DNA of 64,000 nucleotides from Chloroflexota bacterium (lineage in GTDB: Bacteria; Chloroflexota; Anaerolineae; Anaerolineales; Villigracilaceae): contig JACRBN010000016.1 in assembly GCA_016213105.1 (NCBI GenBank), forward strand, positions 62,001 to 126,000. Direction: 5' to 3'. Positions 7,771 to 15,990 of this stretch are shown piece by piece (the stretch's first letter is position 1; each line of letters opens with the position of its first letter). Under the pieces are notes generated by a model. It was not told the origin of the DNA and ran no database searches. It was given only the letters and a program-made list of their open reading frames with translations. The position numbers were made by a program, and so were the translations under genes.

Positions 7771-9096
7771 TCAACTCAACGGGCCTGTGCGCTCATAGTA
7801 TAGATTCATCAGCACCTGGGCCAGTTTGGCAGAGTCGTGCCGCCAGGGATGGGCTTCGTCCACGAGGTCGGTGGTGTAGAGGCGGCTGTCGCCGAGGGAA
7901 CGCTCATCGGCGCGCACCCACTCCACGTCACGGGCCAGGTGCACATCGTACTTGTCGTTACACAATACCAGATCGAACAGGTCCTCCCCCACGTGTTCCT
8001 CCAGCGCGCGCACGTGGTCGTAACAACTATAGGCGTCGGTCTCGCCCTTCTGGGCGGCGATGTTACACACGAAGACCTTGAGGGCGCGGCTGACCCGCAG
8101 GGCGGCCAGCAGGTCCGTGACGAGCAGGTTGGGCAGCAGGCTGGTATAGAGGCTGCCCGGGCCGACGATGATCAATTCCGCGGAGAGCAGGGCTTGCAGG
8201 ACAGGCGGGAAGGCGGGCGCGTTGTTCGGCTCCAGCCACACGCGGCGGACGCGGCCCGCAATCTCAGGGATGCGGCTCTCCCCTTGCACGCGCACCTCGT
8301 TGAGCAGGTGCGGCATTTGGATGTCGGCAACCAGCCTGACGTCGTGCAACGTGGAGGGCAGCACACGACCATGCACCGACAGCACCCGGCCCGACTCGGC
8401 CACGGCTTCCTCGAAACTGCCGGTGATGTCGCTCAGGGCCGTGATAAACAGGTTGCCAAAGGAGTGGCCGTCCAGGCCAGGCGAGCCGCTGAAGCGGTAT
8501 TGGAATAATTGGGTCAGCAGGGCTTCATCGTTGGAGAGCGCGGCCAGACAGTTGCGAATGTCACCCGGGGGCAGGATGCCGAACGTTTCGCGCAGCCGGC
8601 CCGAGGAGCCGCCATCGTCGGCCACCGTGACCACAGCCGTCAGATTGCGGGTGTGCTCCTTGAGTCCGCGCAGCAGAGAGGCCAGTCCGTGCCCGCCGCC
8701 GATAGCGACCACCCGCGGACCGCGTTCGAGACGGCGGTAGGAGGTCAATTCATCCACCACGGCACGGCCGGGGCGCATGAAGGGTCGCAGGAGCGAGCGG
8801 TTCAACTCCCAGATGCCAAAGACCACCAGGCTGACACCCAATCCGCCGAAAATGAGCACGCGCAGTTCACGCGGTAAAAATCGCAAGGAGGCATACGATA
8901 ACAGGGTAAGGATCAGTTCACTCCCCCACTCGGTGCGATACAGATCGAGCAGGAAGATGGCGAAGCCCACACCCAGCAGGGTAATGCCCAACAGGATCAT
9001 CGCCAGCCAGCGCTTGACTCCCAACCCAGGCTTGAACCAGCGGATGAATTGACGCAGGTTCTCCTGCAAGTTTACGCGCCACGATCTGGATTTCAT
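7771..9096 (-). CDS. yvcK: CofD/YvcK-family protein with N-terminal membrane domain
   Basis: YvcK-type proteins bind UDP-sugars and tune central carbon flow and cell-wall synthesis in Bacillus. The core starts near residue 118 with AIGGGHGLASLLRGLK, then VTVADDGGSSGRLR and PPGDIRNCLAALS, the family's hallmark. About 100 extra N-terminal residues hold two hydrophobic helices (about 30-50 and 78-98), unlike the soluble Bacillus protein. I used ATG 9096; a TTG 36 bases earlier is possible, and neither has a clear Shine-Dalgarno. Its position directly upstream of gap-pgk fits a link to glycolysis or gluconeogenesis. Confidence 0.9.
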   Translation of the reverse strand: MKSRSWRVNLQENLRQFIRWFKPGLGVKRWLAMILLGITLLGVGFAIFLLDLYRTEWGSELILTLLSYASLRFLPRELRVLIFGGLGVSLVVFGIWELNRSLLRPFMRPGRAVVDELTSYRRLERGPRVVAIGGGHGLASLLRGLKEHTRNLTAVVTVADDGGSSGRLRETFGILPPGDIRNCLAALSNDEALLTQLFQYRFSGSPGLDGHSFGNLFITALSDITGSFEEAVAESGRVLSVHGRVLPSTLHDVRLVADIQMPHLLNEVRVQGESRIPEIAGRVRRVWLEPNNAPAFPPVLQALLSAELIIVGPGSLYTSLLPNLLVTDLLAALRVSRALKVFVCNIAAQKGETDAYSCYDHVRALEEHVGEDLFDLVLCNDKYDVHLARDVEWVRADERSLGDSRLYTTDLVDEAHPWRHDSAKLAQVLMNLYYERTGPLS

Positions 9097-9276
9097 GTTA
9101 ATGAGTGTAGCAGTGATTGAAAGGGGAGTCAATTCGGGAAAAATTCATGTCGATATGTTTCTCGGGTCTCCCGTAATTAACGGGAAAGAGCCTCACTACA
9201 AAGTACACAAAGGCTTGGGGCCCTGTCCTTGGGTATGGTCGAATGCGTCCCCATTGAAACAACTTTTTAAATAACC

Positions 9277-9321
9277 GTCCCGAAGATCGAAAGAGGGCCA
9301 GCCTCTCGCAACCTTCGGGAC
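9277..9321 (-). terminator. Long hairpin after pfkA
   Basis: Outer arms GTCCCGAAG/CTTCGGGAC (9 bp) enclose an inner stem AGAGG/CCTCT. It begins 11 bases after the pfkA stop. Only a weak TTATTT tail follows on the minus strand, so it may terminate or stabilise the transcript. Confidence 0.6.
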
Positions 9322-9331
9322 GTTGTTGATC

Positions 9332-10447
9332 TTATCCGAACGAAATTCCCAGGTCCTGAGCGGTGCGGACGATATCCGAATCCATCGGCACCATTTTCAT
9401 CTGTCCCATGGCTTCTTCGATGGGCACGTACTTGACCTGCGGCGGGTCGAGGGCCACCATGACGCCCGCCTGGCCTTCCTCCAGGCCGCGGACGGCGGCG
9501 GCGCCAAAGCGCAGGGCCGTCAGACGGTCGAAGGAGGTGGGGGAACCGCCGCGCAGCAGGTGTCCCAGCACGACCACGCGGGTCTCCTTGCCCGAAATGG
9601 CATGGATATCAGCCGCCACTTTCTCACCGACGCCGCCCAGGCGTTCGGCGCGGCCCGCTTCATGTTCCACCACGGACACCCCGCCGCCCATGGGAATCGC
9701 CCCTTCCGCCACCACCACGATGGTGAATTTACTGCCCAGCCTGTCGCGCTCCTTGATCTTCTCGACAACCTTGTGGATGTCGTAGGGATGCTCCGGGATC
9801 AGGATCACGTCGGCAGAGCCGGCCACGCCTGCATGCAGGGCGATCCAGCCCGCATAGCGTCCCATCACCTCCACCACCATGACGCGGCCATGCGAAGCCG
9901 CGGTCGAGTGCAGGCGGTCGAGCGCCTCAGTGGCAAAACCGACGGCGGTATCGAAACCGAACGTGACCTGCGTTTTGTCCAGGTCGTTGTCGATGGTTTT
10001 TGGGACCGAGATCAGACGCAGGCCCTTTTTGGCCAGGACGCTGGCAATCGCCAGCGAGCCGTCGCCGCCGACCGTGATGAGCGCGTCGATGTGGTGCAGG
10101 CGGAAGCTGCGCACGATCTCGTCGCTGCGGTCGACTTCCTCGATGGTGCCATCATCCCGCAGGATCGGGTACTTGAGCGGATTGTTGCGGTTGCTGGTGC
10201 CCAGAATCGTCCCGCCCAGGTGGGTGATGCCGCGCACTCGGTCGCGGGTCAACGGGATCAAGCCGCCGTCGGGATACTCTTCGGGCAGCAACAATCCATG
10301 AAAGCCATCGCGGACGCCGTACACTTCCCAGCCACGCTGGATCGCTGAGAGCGCCGCGGCGCGAATGACCGCGTTCAAGCCGGGAGCGTCTCCGCCGCCG
10401 GTGCTGATCGCTATTTTTCGAATGGGTGTGTTTATGAATGGGGGCAT
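9332..10447 (-). CDS. pfkA: 6-phosphofructokinase
   Basis: Phosphorylates fructose 6-phosphate, the committed step of glycolysis. The 371-residue protein has the phosphate loop STGGGDAPGLNAVIRA, GGTILGTSN, the donor-site VGGDGS near residue 106 and the active-site PKTIDND near 126. Gly in GGDGS points to ATP, whereas Lys in PKTIDND is typical of pyrophosphate and clade-III enzymes. The donor is therefore not certain. GGAGA lies before ATG 10447. A TATAAT at 10555-10560 could drive it with a leader of about 100 bases. Confidence 0.95.
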   Translation of the reverse strand: MPPFINTPIRKIAISTGGGDAPGLNAVIRAAALSAIQRGWEVYGVRDGFHGLLLPEEYPDGGLIPLTRDRVRGITHLGGTILGTSNRNNPLKYPILRDDGTIEEVDRSDEIVRSFRLHHIDALITVGGDGSLAIASVLAKKGLRLISVPKTIDNDLDKTQVTFGFDTAVGFATEALDRLHSTAASHGRVMVVEVMGRYAGWIALHAGVAGSADVILIPEHPYDIHKVVEKIKERDRLGSKFTIVVVAEGAIPMGGGVSVVEHEAGRAERLGGVGEKVAADIHAISGKETRVVVLGHLLRGGSPTSFDRLTALRFGAAAVRGLEEGQAGVMVALDPPQVKYVPIEEAMGQMKMVPMDSDIVRTAQDLGISFG

Positions 10448-10554
10448 ACAAGTTCTCCGTGAAATTATTTATACCGCACTCGAGTGAAAATTACGCTCTT
10501 TTAGAGGGCAGAAAGCGCAACTTTCACCCGTGGGCATTATGCAAACAATCGTCT

Positions 10555-10560
10555 ATTATA
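10555..10560 (-). promoter_or_regulatory. -10 box upstream of pfkA
   Basis: TATAAT on the minus strand, 108 bases before the pfkA ATG. It lies in the AT-rich gap between pfkA and the zinc-ribbon gene. No consensus -35 stands out. Confidence 0.45.
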
Positions 10561-10619
10561 GTCCCAAGATTGATTTTTGAAGGAATGAAGAGACAAGTCG
10601 AAAGGTTAAGAATCGGTTA

Positions 10620-11156
10620 TCATTCCCCGCCGAAGAAGCGCTCCAGCAGCCGCAGGAACTCGGGGTCGAATCCGTTGCCGCCCAGGAAGTGCGGGGCCAG
10701 GGTCAGCCCGCCCAGGGCATAGCCCAGCGAAATCGCCAGCCCGCCCAATGCCAGGAGTCCGCCCACGGCCCCACCGCCCACAGCGGTCAACAGACCCACG
10801 GCCAACCCGCCGAACGAAAAGACTCCCAAGCTCAGGCCGCCGAAGGAGACCAGACCCAGCGACAATCCGCCCAGGGCAAAACCGCCGATGGCAATGCTAC
10901 CCACGGCGATCACGCCCCTGGCAATGCGCGGCGCGCCCGTCTGAGGGTCATAGCCCTGCGCAATGTGAATCAGCGGCAGACCGAAAATTTCCATTTCCGA
11001 TTTGTACTCGTAATTGGGATACCCGTAATAGCCCATGCGAGGAGCGAATTTCACCGCATTCCCCGCCCGCAGACGGCCATCCAGCCACTCGCCGCAGTAA
11101 CGGCACTTAACCGCATCCTCCTGAATCTGCTCAGCGCAATAGGGACAGGTCTTCAT
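10620..11156 (-). CDS. Zinc-ribbon protein with glycine-rich hydrophobic repeat
   Basis: 178 residues. The N-terminus carries a zinc-ribbon: CPYC at residues 4-7 and CRYC at 18-21, followed by GEWLDG. Residues about 80-160 are a run of short hydrophobic repeats built on GG(L/F)SLG and GGLA-, such as IAIGGFALGG, LSLGLVSFGG and LSLGVFSFGG. These would form membrane-spanning or solenoid strands. No enzymatic motif is visible. AAAGGAG lies before the ATG. It follows rsmD by 30 bases and may share its transcript. Function unknown. Confidence 0.82.
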   Translation of the reverse strand: MKTCPYCAEQIQEDAVKCRYCGEWLDGRLRAGNAVKFAPRMGYYGYPNYEYKSEMEIFGLPLIHIAQGYDPQTGAPRIARGVIAVGSIAIGGFALGGLSLGLVSFGGLSLGVFSFGGLAVGLLTAVGGGAVGGLLALGGLAISLGYALGGLTLAPHFLGGNGFDPEFLRLLERFFGGE

Positions 11157-11186
11157 GGCTTGACTCCTTTCGAGAACATCCGCTGC

Positions 11187-11756
11187 TTATTCCTGCGGTC
11201 TGATCTTGCGCTCGTAGAACACCAGCAGGGTCGTGCCGTATTTGCGCTGATCGAACTCGACCAGGTTGAACAGTTCCATGGCCTGATATTCGCGCGGGGC
11301 GATCTGCACGATGACTTCACAGTCCACGCCCAGCCAGCCCGGGTTTTCGTCCAGCAGGCTGAGGGCCTGCGTCCACATATCCTTGTACTGCGGCGGCGCG
11401 ATGTAGACATAATCGAAGGCGCGGTCGGGCGTGCCGGTCAACAGGCCGAAGGCATCCCCGCGGCGCACCTCGGCGCGCGACTCGAAGCGGCAATGTGCCA
11501 GGTTGAATTGGATGGTCTCCACCGCCAGCCGTTCGCGGTCGCTGAAACGCACGAAGGTCGCGCCGCGGCTGAGGGCCTCGATGCCCACTGCGCCCGTGCC
11601 GCCGAACAGGTCCCACCAGGTCGAGTCGACCACGTCGCCGGCCAAAATGTTGAAGAGCGACTCCTTGGCGCGGTCGGTGATGGGACGAGTCGTATCGCCA
11701 GGCACGGACTTGAGCTTGCGTCCGCGCGCTTCACCGGAAATGACGCGTAAGGTCAT
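11187..11756 (-). CDS. rsmD: RsmD-like 16S rRNA guanine-N2 methyltransferase
   Basis: RsmD methylates G966 of 16S rRNA. The 189-residue protein matches in length and order: RVISGEARGRKLK, RPITDRAKESLFNIL, then the SAM-binding DLFGGTGAVGIEALSRGA. The catalytic motif, normally (D/N)PPY/F, reads IAPPQY here, so the acidic or amide residue is replaced by Ala. That may alter activity or shift the residue used. It overlaps the URO-D-like gene by ATGA at 11753-11756, so translation is coupled. It could act on a different base. Confidence 0.87.
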   Translation of the reverse strand: MTLRVISGEARGRKLKSVPGDTTRPITDRAKESLFNILAGDVVDSTWWDLFGGTGAVGIEALSRGATFVRFSDRERLAVETIQFNLAHCRFESRAEVRRGDAFGLLTGTPDRAFDYVYIAPPQYKDMWTQALSLLDENPGWLGVDCEVIVQIAPREYQAMELFNLVEFDQRKYGTTLLVFYERKIRPQE

Positions 11757-12754
11757 GAGTTCTCCTTGTTGCGCAAATTGCCAATCTGCGCAACTGTATT
11801 CAAGTTTCCATGCGGAGCCATGATCGGAACCACACAGCCCGTGCTGAGGATGAAGCGGCGGCCGCCCGTCTGCGCGAGGGCGTCATCAGCTTCTTGCTGA
11901 ACCTCGGCCTGGTCCCGATACACCAGCGTGTCCTGTCTCAGGCCGCCACAGCGCACGCCCTTGAAGGTCTGCTGCGCTTCAGAGAGCGCGGGCGGAGTCT
12001 CGCGGTCGTGCCAGTTGACGATCTGGAACTCGAAGGCGTTCACCAATGAAAAGTGAACGTGATGTCCGTGCAGGTGCAGCATGTTGCACCACAGGTCACC
12101 GGTCGGAGCCAGCACGCGCTGATCGAAGGGCAGGCCGAAGTGTCGATACTCGTCCAGGCTGAGTAAATGCGCCTGTCCGTGCTGAATGGCGTAGAACACG
12201 CCGTCGATGCCCGTCTGCATGGACGCTTCCACGAAGCGGCGGGTGATCTCGGCGATGGTCTCCAGTCCCTGCATCACGGCCTCGGGATACAGGCGCAGGT
12301 GGGCCAGCAGCGTATCCGCTCCCGCCAGGTTGCGCGCCTGGGCCAGCGGACTGAACACGGTCTGGAGCATGGGCGTCCCGGGGCCCAGCTCCGCGCGGAT
12401 TAAACGGAGGCAGGCCAATTGCGCGGAGAGATGCGGCGCGGAAACGGGATCCAGCGCGGGCAGGGATTCCCAGTCGCGCGGATCGTGGATCACGCGCCGC
12501 GTGTAGGTGCGCGTCCCCTCGGGGTTGCCTTGCCATTCATCCTCCACGCCCCAATCGCGCAGGCAGAAGGAGGAGGAAGGCGTGACCTTGACGAGGTCGA
12601 AATCATAGGTGCGCTGAAAATTCAGCGTGGATGCGGCCAGGCCTTCGGGGGTCTGGTCTTCGACGGGGAAATGCCGCCACAAGGCAACGGGTGGACGGTC
12701 GGGCTGTTCGCCCTGGATGCAGGTTTGGATTCGTTCGCGGTGTGTGATCATCAT
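11753..12754 (-). CDS. Uroporphyrinogen decarboxylase family protein
   Basis: Protein of 333 residues starting MMITHRERIQTCIQGEQPDR, a typical opening for the URO-D/methylcobamide methyltransferase superfamily. It continues with PPVALWRHFP, LVKVTPSS and VNWHDRET, and a late GGLRQ segment. It lacks the canonical R-PvW-MRQAGR heme-pathway motif, so it is more likely a MtaA/CmuA-like or unassigned member than HemE. ATG 12754 overlaps the stop of the preceding glycosyltransferase as ATGA. The last residues (AQIGNLRNKENS) are encoded by a palindromic repeat at 11768-11794, which seems to have replaced or extended the natural C-terminus. Confidence 0.8.
   Translation of the reverse strand: MMITHRERIQTCIQGEQPDRPPVALWRHFPVEDQTPEGLAASTLNFQRTYDFDLVKVTPSSSFCLRDWGVEDEWQGNPEGTRTYTRRVIHDPRDWESLPALDPVSAPHLSAQLACLRLIRAELGPGTPMLQTVFSPLAQARNLAGADTLLAHLRLYPEAVMQGLETIAEITRRFVEASMQTGIDGVFYAIQHGQAHLLSLDEYRHFGLPFDQRVLAPTGDLWCNMLHLHGHHVHFSLVNAFEFQIVNWHDRETPPALSEAQQTFKGVRCGGLRQDTLVYRDQAEVQQEADDALAQTGGRRFILSTGCVVPIMAPHGNLNTVAQIGNLRNKENS
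11768..11794. repeat. In-frame palindromic repeat at the end of the URO-D-like gene
   Basis: Arms GTTGCGCAAATT and AATCTGCGCAAC (one mismatch) flank GCC. Read with the gene it encodes VAQIGNLRN. The core is shared with the repeat inside murE at 47370-47396. Confidence 0.72.
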
Positions 12755-14325
12755 GGGTAGGGTCGGATGGCACAAAAGATGGCGCCCTGGCGCTGGATCA
12801 GGATCGCTTCGGGGTCGGTGCGGACTTTGCGAATGCCCGGGTCGGCGCGCGAGGTCTGGAGCATATAATCGCCCGCCCGGGCCTGCACTGTGGCTTGGCG
12901 GCTCATATCGATCACCTCCACGCCCCCCCTGGCATAGTAGGCGGCGATATAGCCTTCGCGATTGACGAACACCCGCTGGCCGTCCTGCGCGTTTTGATTG
13001 ACCCATCCCATGGCATCCTTGTAACAGGTCAGCCAGTAATCGGTCTCATAACGGTAGGCGGCTCCGTGGGTGCTGCCCGCATATAGATTGTAATAGGTAT
13101 ATTGATATGGATGCAGGCGTATATTTGCGAACAGGGCAGGCCCCAGCAGCAGCAGGACCAGCAACCCGCGCAGCCAGGTAAACCTCGACCAGCGCAGGAG
13201 CGCCTCGGCACCCAGGCCGGCGAACACGAAAAGCGGCGGGACGATGAACAGAAAATGGCGGAAGCCGTCGTACATCGGCGGGCGCATCCACAACACATAG
13301 ACCATTGGCACCGCCAGCCACAGGAAGGTGACCAGCAGACTCTTCCACTCGAGGTCGCGTTTGCGCGCCCGCCGCACGGCCACGATCCCGCCCAGCAAGG
13401 CTAGCGGCCAGACGAACTCTGTCAGCGTGAGCAGCATCATCGTCGGCAGGTAACGGGCGGGCAATTGATCCGCACGATACAGGTCACCATTGAAGAGTAC
13501 CCGCAGGGTGGTCGGATTGTCGGCCATGAAGGTCAGCGTGCCAATGAAGTTCTGGATGGGATTCTGCCACAGATATGGCCACGAGACATACATGGCAAGC
13601 AGCGCGATCAGCCCATACGGGATGAACCAGGCGATGCGCTTGGGTTTCTTCAGCAGAAGAAAATACAGGCCGACAAGCACCGCGACCAACGGTCCCAGGA
13701 TGCGGATGCTGGTGGTCAATCCCAGCAGAACCCCGGGCAGAATGACATGTTTGAAAGTCTGGAGGGGCTTTTCTTCGGCGGGGGCATCCGCAAGCCGGTC
13801 GGCCATGCGCAGACCAAATTCCAGCGAGACCAGGAAGAAGAGCAAAAAGGACGGGTCCTTCGGGTTGATAAAGGCGTGCTCCCAGATCACAGGCTGGGTA
13901 CTGAAGAAGGCGGTGGCGAACAATGCCGCCCAGTTCCCCGTCCAGCGGCGGGCCAGAATATAGAAGAAATATACCGCCACCTGAAAGGCCAGGAAATTGA
14001 CCAAGTGCCAGGCCGAGGCCTGATCCACGCCCAGGGACTGGAGCAGGTGGGCAGGACCGCGGGTAAAAAGCAGGTAGGCGGGGCCGCGGTTGGCGTGATC
14101 CCACGGACTGGGGCCGTAGGCATTGGCCTCCAGGTCGAAATCCCCGCCGAACCAGTTGACAGGATTATAGGCATACCCAATGGCGTCCGCATATCCGTAA
14201 AACAGCGGCTCGTCAATCGAATATCCATAATCGCGGAAGGTGCGCAGGCCAAAGTAAATATTGACCAGGATCAGCAACAGCACGGGCAGGGTTTTGAAGC
14301 GTCGAAACAGGGTGGATGGGTTCAT
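12751..14325 (-). CDS. GT39-type membrane glycosyltransferase
   Basis: Integral membrane protein of 524 residues from ATG 14325 with about ten hydrophobic helices. The N-terminal loop contains the acidic motif YSIDEPLFYGY, as in dolichyl- or polyprenyl-phosphate sugar transferases (PMT/ArnT superfamily). Further on, HAFINPKDPSFLLF and MRPPMYDGFRHFLF are typical loop motifs. It probably moves a sugar from a lipid carrier to a protein or polysaccharide outside the membrane. A longer frame to 14487 would overlap the divergent MBOAT gene and pass through the -10 box, so it is rejected. It is coupled to the URO-D-like gene downstream. Confidence 0.87.
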   Translation of the reverse strand: MNPSTLFRRFKTLPVLLLILVNIYFGLRTFRDYGYSIDEPLFYGYADAIGYAYNPVNWFGGDFDLEANAYGPSPWDHANRGPAYLLFTRGPAHLLQSLGVDQASAWHLVNFLAFQVAVYFFYILARRWTGNWAALFATAFFSTQPVIWEHAFINPKDPSFLLFFLVSLEFGLRMADRLADAPAEEKPLQTFKHVILPGVLLGLTTSIRILGPLVAVLVGLYFLLLKKPKRIAWFIPYGLIALLAMYVSWPYLWQNPIQNFIGTLTFMADNPTTLRVLFNGDLYRADQLPARYLPTMMLLTLTEFVWPLALLGGIVAVRRARKRDLEWKSLLVTFLWLAVPMVYVLWMRPPMYDGFRHFLFIVPPLFVFAGLGAEALLRWSRFTWLRGLLVLLLLGPALFANIRLHPYQYTYYNLYAGSTHGAAYRYETDYWLTCYKDAMGWVNQNAQDGQRVFVNREGYIAAYYARGGVEVIDMSRQATVQARAGDYMLQTSRADPGIRKVRTDPEAILIQRQGAIFCAIRPYP

Positions 14326-14341
14326 GGGCAATCGCCCGTCC

Positions 14342-14422
14342 ATTATACCCAGCGCGGTCACAAATTGCGCTTCTTTTTCGAAGCGGGGAAAACACGATTT
14401 GTGAGCGTGGGTATTATATAAT
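14342..14422. promoter_or_regulatory. Divergent promoter region with inverted-repeat design
   Basis: TATAAT boxes face outward at 14342-14347 (minus) and 14417-14422 (plus; TATTAT at 14412 is an alternative). Upstream of the minus box is CGCAATTTGTGACCGCG (14353-14369). Upstream of the plus box is CACGATTTGTGAGCG. The region is thus an imperfect inverted repeat. The same design lies at 25060-25138. Confidence 0.6.
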
Positions 14423-14440
14423 TGCGTTCGAGACCGCGCC

Positions 14441-15874
14441 ATGAATTTCAACACTGCCCTGTTCCTGTTCCTGTTTTTGCCGTTCATCCTCCTGACATAC
14501 TTCTTCGCCCAACCGCGCTGGCGGCCTGTCGTGGGGATTTTGGGGAGTCTGCTGTTCTACACCTGGGGCAGCGCCGCCAACCTGGTCTGGATGGTCGGCA
14601 TGATCCTGGTCAACTACGGGCTGGGACTGCGCCTGAAGGACAAGCCCGCCAAATGGCTGCTGCCCCTGGGCCTGATCCTGAACGTGGGCCTGCTGGCCGC
14701 CTTCAAACTGTTCGCCGCCCATGGCATGGACCTGTTCCTCGGGCTGGACAGTTTCCTTCCTGAACGGGTCAACGGCTGGCTGGGATCGCTCACCTTTCCA
14801 CTGGGACTGTCCTACATCAGCTTTCAATTAATTTCCTACCTGCTGGATGTGAACAAGGGCACGGTCAAAGCCGAACGGAATCTGGTCAGCTTTGCCTTCT
14901 ACGTGTTGATGTTCCCCAAGCTGCTGGTCGGACCGATCGTCCGCTACCGCAGCCTGGCCGAGTCCCTGCCCGCGCCGACCCTCGACCCAGACCAAATCGC
15001 GGACGGCGTCCGCCGTTTCCTGCGCGGCTTTGTCAAAAAAGTGTTGATCGCGGACGTGTTGGCCAAGGTGGTCAATGTCATCTTCAGCCTGCCCGTGGAA
15101 GCCTCCACGCCCGCGTATGCCTGGCTGGCGCTGGTCGGGTACGCCCTGCAAATCTTCTTCGACTTCTCGGGCTACACCGACATGGCCATCGGCCTGGCCG
15201 CGATGATGGGCCTGCGTTTCAGCGAGAATTTCAACTATCCCTACATCGCGCAAAGCATCGGGGATTTCTGGCGGCGCTGGCACATCTCGCTTTCCTCTTG
15301 GTTCCGCGATTACGTCTTCTATCCGCTCGAACGCAAGCGACTGCCCATCGTGGGTCAATCGCTCAACATCCTGATCGTCTTTCTTCTCACGGGTCTGTGG
15401 CACGGCGTGACGGCTGGCTTCATCGTCTGGGGCCTGCTGCATGGCTTCTTCCTGGTGATCGAGGGCCTGTTCCTCAACCGCTGGCTGAAAGCCGCATGGC
15501 TGCAACCCGTCCGCCACCTCTACACCTTGTCTGCACTGCTGCTGACCTGGCTGTTCTTCCGTGCGCCCAGCCTGGAATACGCGCTGGATTTTCTGCGCCT
15601 GTTGGTTGGAAACATCCAACAGACCGTTCGACTGCCATTCAGCGAGACGACCCCGCTGCCGTTCATCGAGCCGTCGTTCGCGCTGGCCTTCGTCGCAGCG
15701 AGCCTGTTGTCCCTGCCCATCGGCCCGTGGCTGCAAAAACGACTCGACGCGTATCCACGCCTGGTCTTCCCGCTGACCGTGGCGGGCGACCTGCTGCTGC
15801 TGGCGCTCTTCGTGCTTGCGGTCGGCATGATGACCAGCAGTAAATTCCTGCCAGGCATCTATGGAAATTTCTGA
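14441..15874 (+). CDS. MBOAT-family O-acyltransferase (AlgI/DltB-like)
   Basis: Membrane-bound O-acyltransferase of 477 residues with about 10-12 helices. Diagnostic motifs are LPLGLSYISFQLISYLLDV, MFPKLLVGPIVRYR, DFSGYTDMAIGLAAMMG, IGDFWRRWHISLSSWFRDYVF and LTGLWHGVTAGFIVWGLLHG, the last with the catalytic His. Such proteins carry acetyl groups across the membrane to exopolysaccharides or cell-wall polymers. The next gene encodes an AlgX/AlgJ-like partner, so the pair probably O-acetylates an extracellular glycan. The ATG lies 18 bases after the -10 box, with little room for a leader. Confidence 0.94.
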   Translation: MNFNTALFLFLFLPFILLTYFFAQPRWRPVVGILGSLLFYTWGSAANLVWMVGMILVNYGLGLRLKDKPAKWLLPLGLILNVGLLAAFKLFAAHGMDLFLGLDSFLPERVNGWLGSLTFPLGLSYISFQLISYLLDVNKGTVKAERNLVSFAFYVLMFPKLLVGPIVRYRSLAESLPAPTLDPDQIADGVRRFLRGFVKKVLIADVLAKVVNVIFSLPVEASTPAYAWLALVGYALQIFFDFSGYTDMAIGLAAMMGLRFSENFNYPYIAQSIGDFWRRWHISLSSWFRDYVFYPLERKRLPIVGQSLNILIVFLLTGLWHGVTAGFIVWGLLHGFFLVIEGLFLNRWLKAAWLQPVRHLYTLSALLLTWLFFRAPSLEYALDFLRLLVGNIQQTVRLPFSETTPLPFIEPSFALAFVAASLLSLPIGPWLQKRLDAYPRLVFPLTVAGDLLLLALFVLAVGMMTSSKFLPGIYGNF

Positions 15875-15882
15875 TGATTCAG

Positions 15883-15976
15883 CCTTGCGAAGGTTTATCC
15901 ACAAACGCAGGTTGGATATTGAACGTGTTATTTCCTGTACAACGGGCATTTCATTCCCGTCTGAACCTTTGCAAGG
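15883..15976. repeat. Inverted repeat between the MBOAT and AlgX-like genes
   Basis: CCTTGCGAAGGTT (15883-15895) and AACCTTTGCAAGG (15964-15976) are complementary with one mismatch and enclose about 68 bases. It may be a small dispersed element or an mRNA structure tuning the second gene. Confidence 0.5.
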
Positions 15977-15990
15977 TTAACTGAGTTGTG

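Noticed and set aside
10438-10722. Plus-strand frame between pfkA and the zinc-ribbon gene
   Set aside because: It overlaps the starts and ends of real genes, with composition of a shadow frame and no start signal.
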